Shown one piece after another: positions 8,730 to 16,319 of a stretch of 64,000 bases of DNA. Both the position numbers and the translations under genes were made by a program. How positions within the stretch are numbered: position 1 is the first letter of the stretch; each line of letters begins with the position of its first letter. The notes beneath the pieces are model-generated. The model did not search any database. It was not told the DNA's origin and saw nothing but the letters and a program-made list of their open reading frames with translations. The stretch is from UBA7446 sp965656545 (lineage in GTDB: Bacteria > Bacteroidota > Bacteroidia > Flavobacteriales > Flavobacteriaceae): NCBI GenBank assembly GCA_965656545.1, contig CBFHKZ010000002.1, positions 248,001-312,000 of the forward strand, in the 5' to 3' direction.

Positions 8730-9398
8730 ATGCAATTAAATCCAGCGCTATTTCGATTTTTTAAGCAGCTCGCAAAGAACAACAACCGAGAGTGGTTTGA
8801 GCAACACAAACCCGAGTTTAAGGCCTTGGAAACAGAAGTAAAACAGTTTGGCGAAGCCCTGAAAGACAAACTCAACCAACACGACAGCATAGACCGTTTT
8901 AAGGTATTTCGCATTTACCGTGATGTGCGCTTTTCCAAAGACAAGACCCCGTACAAAACCCATTTCGGACTGACCTGGCACCGTACCAAGCCTGAATTTA
9001 GAGGCGGCTATTACCTACACCTCAAACCCGACGACATCTTTTTGGCCTGTGGTTTTTGGGATCCTGCGCCGGCAGACCTCAAACGCATACGCCAAGAAAT
9101 TGACCTAGACGGAGACGAATACCGAAACCTTATCAATGCGCCAGCCTTTAAAAACACTTGGGGCGCACTGCAAGGCAATGCCGTAAAAACCGCACCCAAG
9201 GGCTATGCCAAAGACCACCCAAACATCGATTTACTGCGTTTTAAGCAACATATCTTTATGATTCGCTATACAGAAGTGGAAGTTGCCGCTGCGGACTTTA
9301 TGGACCGCCTAGACGCTGCGCTGCAAGCCATGCGCCCCTTTGTGGACTATATGAGCAACGTACTCACCACCAATGCGGATGGGGAGCGTTTGGTTTAA
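8730..9398 (+). CDS. DUF2461 domain-containing protein
   Basis: A 222-residue soluble protein of the DUF2461 family (the TIGR02453 group), of unknown biochemical role. Recognisable features are the N-terminal FFKQLAKNNNREWFEQHKPEF, the central FRIYRDVRFSKDKTPYKTHFG and the YYLHLKPDD region. It is complete, with an ATG start right behind a putative promoter box. It is the last plus-strand gene before the minus-strand restriction cluster, whose final stop codon lies three bases away. Nothing connects it to that cluster beyond proximity. Confidence 0.8.
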   Translation: MQLNPALFRFFKQLAKNNNREWFEQHKPEFKALETEVKQFGEALKDKLNQHDSIDRFKVFRIYRDVRFSKDKTPYKTHFGLTWHRTKPEFRGGYYLHLKPDDIFLACGFWDPAPADLKRIRQEIDLDGDEYRNLINAPAFKNTWGALQGNAVKTAPKGYAKDHPNIDLLRFKQHIFMIRYTEVEVAAADFMDRLDAALQAMRPFVDYMSNVLTTNADGERLV

Positions 9399-9400
9399 GG

Positions 9401-9844
9401 TTAAATGTGCTTATAATAACGTTCTAAAATATATTCTACTAGATAATCCGCGGTTTGATTTAAATCATTCCTGACTAGTTTATTAGGTATTCTTATCGTC
9501 ATATAACCGTCAACCATAGAATGGAACATTCTTTTTAAATCAGATAATGCTTGTTTTGTACTTTGATTATGCTGAATACCGTCAACTTCAATATGTAGTT
9601 TAGGACGTTCAAATACGATGTCAACGTGCTTAAACCCATCAAATTTTTCTAGCTCGGGTTCGAAACCTCTTAGCTTTAGTGCAAAATATAAATCAACTAC
9701 CTCATTGGTTGTATGCTTTAATTGATGTTTTAACCAATTTTGACAGGCCATACAGATATGATATCCAAAGTTTTCTTTGGAGTACAGATACACATTTCCG
9801 TCAATGGATTTGCAACAGTTTAGACAGCGCATGTAAACACTCAT
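9401..9844 (-). CDS. Predicted DUF559-like endonuclease with N-terminal zinc ribbon
   Basis: A 147-residue protein. The first 45 residues hold paired cysteines (CLNCC at 7-11 and CMAC near 32) suggesting a small zinc ribbon. The rest resembles the PD-(D/E)XK fold of DUF559/Vsr-like nucleases: HVDIVFERPKLHIEVDGIQHN contains an Asp, a Glu-x-Asp pair and a following His, much like the DUF559 core inserted in the large gene upstream. It is the last gene of the five-gene minus-strand cluster, 17 bp after the previous one. A start at Met5 is possible. Catalytic activity and target are inferred, not shown. Confidence 0.6.
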   Translation of the reverse strand: MSVYMRCLNCCKSIDGNVYLYSKENFGYHICMACQNWLKHQLKHTTNEVVDLYFALKLRGFEPELEKFDGFKHVDIVFERPKLHIEVDGIQHNQSTKQALSDLKRMFHSMVDGYMTIRIPNKLVRNDLNQTADYLVEYILERYYKHI

Positions 9845-9861
9845 ATATGCTGGCGTTTTGC

Positions 9862-10764
9862 TTAGGGATTTAGCTCGTCATTTTTTGGCTCTGTTGGAAG
9901 CCCTTTTGATATGCGGATTAAGCCTTTTATAAAATCCCTGTGTTTTTTCAAGTCATTTGATGAAATTTTTATTCTGTACTTCCCATATCTTTTATCATAA
10001 TCCATTAAATCAAGACCTAGATTTTCGATTTCATTTTCTAAATCTTCTGATTTATCAAGTCTGATTTCCATTCGAGTAAAATTTCTTTTTGCTCTAAAAA
10101 GGACAAAATTATCTGCTCGGCCATTATTGGCTAGTCCGATATAAAACTTATTATATTTTAGTTGATACCCTGGTATAACTTCACTAATTAGTTCCAAGGC
10201 TTCATCAACAATTTTCATTGTCTTGGGTGTTGCTTTTTGAACTTCCCAATAATTTCTATCCGTAATTTCAGAAATTTCCTCATCTTCATCAACTAAGCCT
10301 AGCGACATTTCATCCAACACTTTGTTAAAAGTTAAAAAATAATCTTCTCCATTCTTGTAGGCAGTAAGTTGAATAGCAATTAAAGGTATATTTCCATTGA
10401 ATAGACCAATTACGTTTAAGAACCTACTAGTAATTTCCTCTGCTACAATAACAGCACAATGCTCATACTGAGGGTATCTTTTTCTTTCAATATCCCAATA
10501 CTCAATTGTTCTGATAATATGACTTTCATCTGTTTTTCCTAATTGAATCTCCAACTCATATCTTTTATTTATTTCAGGGTCTTGTAACAAAATATCTAAG
10601 CGTCCTGCACGATGCTGATTGCGTTCTTTGTCTTTTAAAATGAGATCGCCAAGTCCCAAGATTTCTGGATTTTTCGCAATTTCTCCTTGTAACCATGCTT
10701 CTGTTAAAACAGGATGGTTTTTCAGATTTACTTTTTCTGGATGAATTAAATTGATTTTTGCCAT
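9862..10764 (-). CDS. Predicted PD-(D/E)XK nuclease-like protein with DUF5655-like C-terminus
   Basis: A 300-residue protein. Residues about 50-80 read AGRLDILLQDPE then YELEIQLGKTDE, a D-x(n)-E-x-Q arrangement typical of PD-(D/E)XK folds where Gln replaces the usual Lys. The C-terminal 100 residues, with PGYQLKYNKFYIGLANNGRADNF as an entry point, resemble the DUF5655 domain found on other restriction-associated proteins; that match is from memory and uncertain. It lies 17 bp behind the DUF5131 gene in the same orientation. It may be a nuclease or nucleic-acid-binding partner of the cluster. Composition is AT-rich like its neighbours. Confidence 0.5.
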   Translation of the reverse strand: MAKINLIHPEKVNLKNHPVLTEAWLQGEIAKNPEILGLGDLILKDKERNQHRAGRLDILLQDPEINKRYELEIQLGKTDESHIIRTIEYWDIERKRYPQYEHCAVIVAEEITSRFLNVIGLFNGNIPLIAIQLTAYKNGEDYFLTFNKVLDEMSLGLVDEDEEISEITDRNYWEVQKATPKTMKIVDEALELISEVIPGYQLKYNKFYIGLANNGRADNFVLFRAKRNFTRMEIRLDKSEDLENEIENLGLDLMDYDKRYGKYRIKISSNDLKKHRDFIKGLIRISKGLPTEPKNDELNP

Positions 10765-10781
10765 TGTAATTTTATCTATAA

Positions 10782-11513
10782 TTATAAAGAAATTGGTAAA
10801 TCTTGATAAATCTTACCATCTATCTCAATACCATTTGATTTTTTACTTCGTTTAATTCCGTCTGCTCCCCAAGTACCCCATTGTTTGAAAAAGAAAGTTG
10901 AGCCTTGTAATTCACATTGCTCTTTGATATTTAAAGCCCACTCTTTTTTCATAGGTCTTGCTTTATGACCGCTTTCACCACCAACGATTACCCAATGAAT
11001 ACCTGTAAGGTTTAATAGCCCGACATCTTCTAACAATGGCTCTGCTGAAACAAAACGAATTGAGGCATTAACTTTTCTTAGACAATCAACCCTGTAAATT
11101 GATTTTTTATCTTCTACAGAAACGCCCATCCAAACATTTTTAGGTAAATGGTTATTTCCAAAATAATTTACCATACGTTCCTCTCGCTTCGTAAGAATTT
11201 GATATGTATGTTGTGGTGTTTTTTTAATGACATCGAATATATTATCTAAAAATGATGTTGGCATTTTCTCGTGAAATAAGTCACTCATTGAGTTGACAAA
11301 ATACTTAGTTGGTTTTTTCTTTAAAAGTGGTTGATTCAGTCTGTTAGGCATAATCTTAAACTCGAAGCCATTTTCATATCCTGGAGTTCCAATAGCTTTC
11401 AATCTCCTAGCCATTGTTTCAGCATAACAGTTTTTACAACCCGATGATACTTTGTTGCAGCCCGTTGAAGGATTCCATGTTTCTTCTGTCCATTCTATTT
11501 TTGAAGTAGCCAT
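10782..11513 (-). CDS. DUF5131 (phage Gp37/Gp68 family) three-Cys-motif protein
   Basis: A 243-residue protein of the DUF5131/Gp37-Gp68 family, an atypical radical-SAM-like group. The family cysteines are at residues 19, 26 and 29 (TGCNKVSSGCKNCYAE), close to the N-terminus and suited to binding an Fe-S cluster. Further conserved blocks are VNSMSDLFHE, LTKREERM, WMGVSVED and VSAEPLLEDVG followed by VIVGGESG. These proteins are commonly encoded beside TcmP, as here: the start lies one base after the TcmP stop. The reaction is unknown; a modification of nucleic acid or protein made together with TcmP is a plausible inference. Confidence 0.85.
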   Translation of the reverse strand: MATSKIEWTEETWNPSTGCNKVSSGCKNCYAETMARRLKAIGTPGYENGFEFKIMPNRLNQPLLKKKPTKYFVNSMSDLFHEKMPTSFLDNIFDVIKKTPQHTYQILTKREERMVNYFGNNHLPKNVWMGVSVEDKKSIYRVDCLRKVNASIRFVSAEPLLEDVGLLNLTGIHWVIVGGESGHKARPMKKEWALNIKEQCELQGSTFFFKQWGTWGADGIKRSKKSNGIEIDGKIYQDLPISL

Positions 11514-11514
11514 G

Positions 11515-12357
11515 CTAAAAATCTAGTCTTAATTGTTCATTTGCTTTCATTTGTATTTTTTTAAAAAAGTCAATTCCTCTTTTGTTTTTTGAATAAAATG
11601 ACAGATAATACAAAGGTAGGTTTTTGAGGTTTGAACGAATTTGGTTAAAATTTCGCTCTTTTTGATATCCGATTTTTGTCATTGAGTTCTCGTAATGATT
11701 TGCTAAGAATTGCACGAAATTTTGATTAGAGTATTTATTATATTCTTTTCTCCAATTAGCATTATCTAAATACAAATCTATTTTATCGCTATTTTGACTT
11801 AGGTAATTTTCAATGTTTCTATTTGCATCCATGTGTAAAGCTTGTAATATAAGAAAGTCCATATTTATACTTCCTAGGGATTTAATAGTGTTAAAATGAA
11901 GGTTTAAAGAACAAGGGTCGACAAAGCAAAATGACAGCATGGTGTTATTCCTGTTAAAATTAGGGATTAATTCTTTTATTTCTTCTATGGCTAAATTACT
12001 GTCCCTGTTTAATATAGAATAATCTAAATGACTGAAATTACTTTTAACTCTACTTTTTAAAGATTCATACTTATTAACGTTTCTCTCACAAAATATATAT
12101 TTTGTAAAAGGAACCGGCAAAGACATTGCAATCAAAGGTGAACTAAGGTAAATTTTATTATTCTCAATAATTTTTGCATTTCCCGCACCTGCAAATAAAT
12201 CTATATAAACAAGTTGATCCCATTTGTTTTTCATCCCATTGGTAAATATCTGACAATAATGACCAAGTAGCCTATATTTTTCTAGTGACCACGTTCTAAC
12301 TTCTGGAGTTAATAATCCATCGTCTTTTACTTCAATTAGAGGGTTAAACATTTCCAT
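11515..12357 (-). CDS. tcmP: Three-Cys-motif partner protein TcmP
   Basis: A 280-residue protein recognised as TcmP by sequence and by its position directly before a DUF5131 three-Cys protein. YIDLFAGAG at 51-59 looks like the SAM-binding motif I of methyltransferases, and FVDPC at 145-149 sits where motif IV would be, so a methyltransferase-like fold is likely. N-terminal VRTWSLEKYRLLGHY is also family-typical. It starts one base after the stop of the large restriction-modification gene, implying co-translation. The substrate is unknown. AT content is higher than in the housekeeping genes. Confidence 0.82.
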   Translation of the reverse strand: MEMFNPLIEVKDDGLLTPEVRTWSLEKYRLLGHYCQIFTNGMKNKWDQLVYIDLFAGAGNAKIIENNKIYLSSPLIAMSLPVPFTKYIFCERNVNKYESLKSRVKSNFSHLDYSILNRDSNLAIEEIKELIPNFNRNNTMLSFCFVDPCSLNLHFNTIKSLGSINMDFLILQALHMDANRNIENYLSQNSDKIDLYLDNANWRKEYNKYSNQNFVQFLANHYENSMTKIGYQKERNFNQIRSNLKNLPLYYLSFYSKNKRGIDFFKKIQMKANEQLRLDF

Positions 12358-12358
12358 A

Positions 12359-15300
12359 TCACTCCTTTTGTTTTTTTAATTCTTTCAAGCTGTCTTTTTT
12401 AGTAATAATGCTATCAATTTTTTCCATAAGCTCGTGGGTTTCAGATAGCGCTACGATGATCTTTTGGTAGTGTAGGATATCTTCATAGGATAGCGTACGT
12501 CCTTTACGGTCTTTTAACCATTTTTGAGCGGGTTGATAGCCTCCGATATAAAACTCCCACGCTACTTTGGGTACGTTGTCAAAAAACTGCTCGTCGTTTA
12601 TCCAGACTTTGCCTGTGGTGTCGTTTATGGGTTCGTAGCCGATATTGGTTTTGGTCAATTTTCGGGTAATGGTATTGCTGCCGTCAATGGGGTAGGTGGT
12701 GATAAACTGATTTACGCTAGGGGACTCCAACAAATGAATTTGACGTATTTCTCCGCCTAACTTGACCAACTGCCAAAAGGTTGCTGCATCTTTTGGGTAA
12801 GGTACTCTGGGGAAATCTATTTTTAAAAACGCCTTGTATTTCTCTCGGTAAGTTGGCGCATGCAACACCGCATAGATATAATCCAAAATATCAATGGGCG
12901 CAAAACTACTAGATTCCCCTCCTTTGGAGGGGTGCTCGCCAAAGGCGAGTGGGGTGGTTTTTTCTTGCAACGCATCGAGGGGTGGTTCTTTCAATGCAGG
13001 GTGGTTATACAACATCTCCATAACCCCGCTCATATTCTTTTTTACATCCAAGTCTGGTATATGAATAACAGTCAACCCCAAACTTTCTAAAAAAGCATCT
13101 CTTTCTGCATCATATTCTACTTTATCATCATGGCTGCTACCATCTATTTCTATAACCACATTGCAATTGGTGCAGAAAAAATCAACAATATAATTTCCTA
13201 TGATTTTTTGTCTATCAAAATCGAAACCCTTGAACTGTTTGTTTCGTACCTGCTTCCAAAACAATACCTCTGATAAATTGCCTGCTTTTCTGAGTGTTCT
13301 GGCTCGTTCTTTCAGTTTAGGGTTGTAGGGGAGCTTCATGTAGTTTTGGGTATTTCTACCACCCCGACCTCCTACGTCGGCCACCCCTCCGGAGGAGGGG
13401 AATTTTTCGGAGGTAAACGTTAAACCTAAATTCGCTGCTATTTGATTAACGATTTCCTCGTTGAGATTTGGGACTCTTTTAGCCTCTTGTTCTATGGTTT
13501 GTTGTTCCCCATTTTCGGAATAAAGATAGAGTGGAAAAGTAGATGTTATTTCACTTGTTCTATTTGACACATATGAACTTTCAATTACTTTATTAGTAAT
13601 AAAAGAATGAACGTAATCATCTCCTGTTTTAAATTGCTTGCAAAGTGTCAAGCCGATATTTTCGCCGACCGTAAAGTGTTGCATTACTTCTTTTCTACTT
13701 CTCTCTATAAAAAAATCATTATAGTACAGAAACCGATTATCAAATGGGCGATAAGATACTTTTTGAATATGAGTCGGTTCAAATGCTGATGCTTTCTTTT
13801 TTACATCATCAATTTCCCAACTTTTGTTTTCTTTTACGCCGTATTTAGATTTCAAAAAATCTTTTTCAAGAACAAAAAAATCTTCAATTCTTTCTGATAA
13901 AACTGACTTACTTTCATCAATAACAAATGAATCCCGAGAAGTTACAACACCAACGTTATTGATTGTAAACAGATCATTCATTTGAAAACCTTCATCATAA
14001 CTTTTTTGCGCTTCAAAATCTTTTTGCACCATAAAATACATAGGCGGTACATTTGGTAATTCATTAAAAGCAATAGATTTAAGTGAGTTTCTATTTATAA
14101 AATCGTATTTAAACTCTCGTTTTCCATAAAGGTCGTAATGGAATACTTTGCCTAATTGACCACCCCGTCCTGCGGACACCCCTCCGGAGGATGGGAATTT
14201 TTTGCCTGTTTTTACGAATATGTTGATTGATACCCCTTGCATTATATCAAACACATTTTGGTCAGGGCTTCCGTCGGGTGCTTTTTCTTTTTTCTTGCTG
14301 TTGCCGTGTAAATCAATCGTGTAAATCTTATCATAGGTTTTAAGCAAATGCCAACGCATTCCCCTAAACGTAGGGTTGTCCAAAAATCCGTGTGGGTTGA
14401 TAAACGCCAAAACGCCACTTCCGTTTTTCTCAATAAAATGCTGTCCATATCTGATAAACTTTACATAGTCATCATTTATCCATTTTGGGTTTCGTTCCTT
14501 TAGTTTCTCTTTTCCACCTGGTTCTTTTTTATAGTCTTGCATTAAATCCATAATCCATTTGCCTTTATTGGCACTTTCGCCACTGTAGGGCGGATTCCCA
14601 ATCACGCACATTACAGGCGTATCGCGTTTGATATGGTTGGCTTCGTTGGCTTCGGTGCTTAACCAATTGGCAAAGAGCGTTCCCGTATCGGGATGGTGTG
14701 CTTCCAAACTGTTGGTCAAATACACCCTAAAGCGTTGTAGGGTAGTGGGGACAAACTTTGTTTCGGTCAGCAATAAGTCCAATTTTAAATGCGCCATGGC
14801 ATAACTCGCCATCAGCAACTCAAAACCGTTTAAACGTGGTAACAAATGGTTTTCAACATAGTTGCTCCACAGTCCTTGTTGCCCTGTAAATCCTTTGTAA
14901 ATATGTTTAATCACTTCTGCCAAAAACGTACCCGTCCCCGTGGCGGGGTCTAAAATCTGAACACGATGTACTTCTTTTTCCACCTTTTTCCCTTGTGCAT
15001 TTACTTTTATGGGAACTTTAGTGGTGTCTGCCAATCCTTGGGGTAGGTCAAATTCCGTTTTAAGAATGTCGTCTACGGCACGTACAATAAAATCAACCAC
15101 AGGTTGCGGTGTGTACCAAACCCCTCTGGCTTTGCGTAATTTAGGGTCGTATTCTGCTAAAAAAGTTTCATAGAAATGAATAATGGGGTCTTCCATTTTG
15201 GTGGATTTCCCGTAATTCTTCAAAATTTCTTCTACGTTACACGCTAAAAAGATATCGGAAAGGTTTTCTACCACCCACTTAATGCGGTCGTCAATATCGG

Positions 15301-16105
15301 GCCCTGCGATATAGCCAAATAGCTTTCGTAAAAAAGGATTGGTTTTGGGTATTAGTTCAGCGGCTTCTTGGCGGTTAAAGTTTTCTAGCGTAGGGTCGTG
15401 CAATCGGGCGGCAAACATGCCGTAGGCTATGGTTTGTGCATATACATCGGCAAACCCCTCTGGTGTAATATCGTGGATAAGAATTTGCTTAAAAGCCTCG
15501 TATTGTTCTTTAAGCGTACTGTTTTCATGGTTTTCTTCGTCGCTTAGCAAAGCCTTTCCAATGATATCTGATAGCAAGCGGGCTTTACCCGCCATAAGCT
15601 GCGCCAATTTCTTTGCACTACGAATGTGTTGCCCAACATGGGTGCAAAAATCTTTAAGGAGATTTTCAAAGCGTTCAAACTGTTGGGGGAGCGCAACAAT
15701 GCCTCTGTCTGTAATTTCACCAATAGCAATTTTACTAACAAATTCCCCATTCTGATATAAATGAAAGTGCACATAATCTGTAAAAATCAGGTTGTCAAGC
15801 GAGGCTTTGTAACGGTCAAACTGCTCCTTATTTATTGCTTTTTTAGCTCCATCTAGGTCTTTATCGCCAACATCTTTGGCTTCAATAAATCCAATGGGAA
15901 CTTGGTTTCGCTCTAAAATATAATCGGGTGCGCCACATGCTTGCCGTTTGGGTTCGTTAATCGCTTTTATCTCTGGAACAATTGCTTCTATAAGCTGCGC
16001 CAAGTCACCACGATAACTATGCTCGGTTGCACGCCCTTGAACATATAAACGATTGATGTTTTGAATGTAAGCATGCAGGTTACTGTTGGCGATTTGGGAT
16101 GCCAT
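12359..16105 (-). CDS. Large type IIG/ISP-like restriction-modification enzyme with two in-frame insertions
   Basis: From the ATG at 16105 the product is about 1248 residues; the frame is open to a TTG at 16153, but the ATG start MASQIANSN fits better. An N-terminal PD-(D/E)XK nuclease (APDYIL then GFIEAKD, residues about 60-77) is followed by a helical coupler and an N6-adenine methyltransferase with motif I DPATGTGTFL near 386 and NPPY near 504, then a target-recognition region and a C-terminal domain. No helicase is present, unlike full-length type ISP enzymes. Two foreign segments interrupt it in frame: about 12 residues near 640 and about 163 residues (902-1064) with a DUF559 nuclease. 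The flanking protein sequence resumes normally on both sides. It probably modifies and cuts DNA alone; activity with the insertions is uncertain. Confidence 0.85.
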   Translation of the reverse strand: MASQIANSNLHAYIQNINRLYVQGRATEHSYRGDLAQLIEAIVPEIKAINEPKRQACGAPDYILERNQVPIGFIEAKDVGDKDLDGAKKAINKEQFDRYKASLDNLIFTDYVHFHLYQNGEFVSKIAIGEITDRGIVALPQQFERFENLLKDFCTHVGQHIRSAKKLAQLMAGKARLLSDIIGKALLSDEENHENSTLKEQYEAFKQILIHDITPEGFADVYAQTIAYGMFAARLHDPTLENFNRQEAAELIPKTNPFLRKLFGYIAGPDIDDRIKWVVENLSDIFLACNVEEILKNYGKSTKMEDPIIHFYETFLAEYDPKLRKARGVWYTPQPVVDFIVRAVDDILKTEFDLPQGLADTTKVPIKVNAQGKKVEKEVHRVQILDPATGTGTFLAEVIKHIYKGFTGQQGLWSNYVENHLLPRLNGFELLMASYAMAHLKLDLLLTETKFVPTTLQRFRVYLTNSLEAHHPDTGTLFANWLSTEANEANHIKRDTPVMCVIGNPPYSGESANKGKWIMDLMQDYKKEPGGKEKLKERNPKWINDDYVKFIRYGQHFIEKNGSGVLAFINPHGFLDNPTFRGMRWHLLKTYDKIYTIDLHGNSKKKEKAPDGSPDQNVFDIMQGVSINIFVKTGKKFPSSGGVSAGRGGQLGKVFHYDLYGKREFKYDFINRNSLKSIAFNELPNVPPMYFMVQKDFEAQKSYDEGFQMNDLFTINNVGVVTSRDSFVIDESKSVLSERIEDFFVLEKDFLKSKYGVKENKSWEIDDVKKKASAFEPTHIQKVSYRPFDNRFLYYNDFFIERSRKEVMQHFTVGENIGLTLCKQFKTGDDYVHSFITNKVIESSYVSNRTSEITSTFPLYLYSENGEQQTIEQEAKRVPNLNEEIVNQIAANLGLTFTSEKFPSSGGVADVGGRGGRNTQNYMKLPYNPKLKERARTLRKAGNLSEVLFWKQVRNKQFKGFDFDRQKIIGNYIVDFFCTNCNVVIEIDGSSHDDKVEYDAERDAFLESLGLTVIHIPDLDVKKNMSGVMEMLYNHPALKEPPLDALQEKTTPLAFGEHPSKGGESSSFAPIDILDYIYAVLHAPTYREKYKAFLKIDFPRVPYPKDAATFWQLVKLGGEIRQIHLLESPSVNQFITTYPIDGSNTITRKLTKTNIGYEPINDTTGKVWINDEQFFDNVPKVAWEFYIGGYQPAQKWLKDRKGRTLSYEDILHYQKIIVALSETHELMEKIDSIITKKDSLKELKKQKE
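12914..12957 (+). repeat. Inverted terminal repeat, left end of DUF559 element
   Basis: Two consecutive hairpins: CCCCTCC-ttt-GGAGGGG and CTCGCC-aaa-GGCGAG, ending in TGGGGTGG. The outer part is inverted relative to the copy at 13359-13402; the inner hairpin differs in sequence but keeps the ability to pair. Confidence 0.8.
13359..13402 (-). repeat. Inverted terminal repeat, right end of DUF559 element
   Basis: Read on the minus strand this is TTCCCCTCC-tcc-GGAGGGGTG, then a hairpin with arms CCGAC and GTCGG, then GGGGTGG. It matches the left end in its conserved blocks and differs in the inner stem-loop. It encodes FPSSGGVADVGGRGG in the host frame. Confidence 0.8.
14160..14197 (-). repeat. 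38-bp in-frame relative of the element ends
   Basis: Minus strand: TTCCCATCC-tcc-GGAGGGGTG, a hairpin GTCC-gca-GGAC, then GGGGTGG. This is the same architecture as the two ends of the 489-bp element but without any nuclease. It encodes FPSSGGVSAGRGG between INIFVKTGKK and QLGKVFHYDLYG of the methyltransferase, so the large ORF tolerates it. Confidence 0.8.
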
Positions 16106-16147
16106 AGGTTTGTTTGGGTTAAGCAACCCCACATCAGTATACTGTCT

Positions 16148-16246
16148 TTGCAAGCAAGCAGGCTATACGGCAACAAAGAACTGATTTGGGGTCAATTCAA
16201 CTACGAATATATCAATTTTAAAAATAGCATGCGCCTGGGCGTATAA
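16148..16246 (+). pseudogene. C-terminal remnant of an outer-membrane-type protein
   Basis: In one plus-strand frame about 30 codons read LYGNKELIWGQFNYEYINF then KNSMRLGV and a stop. Alternating polar and aromatic residues look like the last strands of an outer-membrane beta-barrel. The reading has no upstream gene: directly before it lies the 5' end of the minus-strand restriction gene. The simplest reading is that insertion of the restriction cluster removed the rest of a gene lying upstream of mscS. The parent family was not identified, and a chance ORF is possible. Confidence 0.4.
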
Positions 16247-16319
16247 TCCAGTTGAAGTAGTGTAGCCACTCGAAAAGAAATACTATATTGCAGTACCTAA
16301 ATCTTAAATATAACTACTT

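Larger units (their letters stand above)
12914..13402 (-). mobile_element. 489-bp palindrome-bounded element carrying a DUF559 nuclease, inserted in frame
   Basis: The element has inverted ends of about 44 bp. Each reads, from outside in, TTCCCCTCC, a short loop, GGAGGGGTG, a variable hairpin and GGGGTGG. Its 489 bp equal 163 codons and contain no stop on the minus strand, so the host frame continues through it. Inside is a DUF559 endonuclease domain: LSEVLFWKQVRNKQFKGFDF, then IVDFFCTNCNVVIEIDGSSH with the Asp and Glu-x-Asp pair, then LGLTVIHIP. It has its own internal ATG at 13339 (MKLPYNPKLKERAR), as expected if it derives from a free-standing gene. Mobility is inferred from the ends and the clean interruption; exact edges could shift by a few bases. 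Confidence 0.75.

Noticed and set aside
12860..13090. Plus-strand frame across the DUF559 element
   Set aside because: It is antisense to the inserted nuclease and its end repeat; the minus-strand frame carries the recognisable domain.
13379..13402. Reading the GC-rich palindrome as a terminator in the restriction gene
   Set aside because: It lies inside a continuous ORF, lacks a T-tract in the transcribed direction suited to termination, and recurs as the end of an element.
12914..13402. Intein in the restriction gene
   Set aside because: No N-terminal Cys/Ser or C-terminal His-Asn splice motif is visible at the edges; the edges are DNA palindromes.
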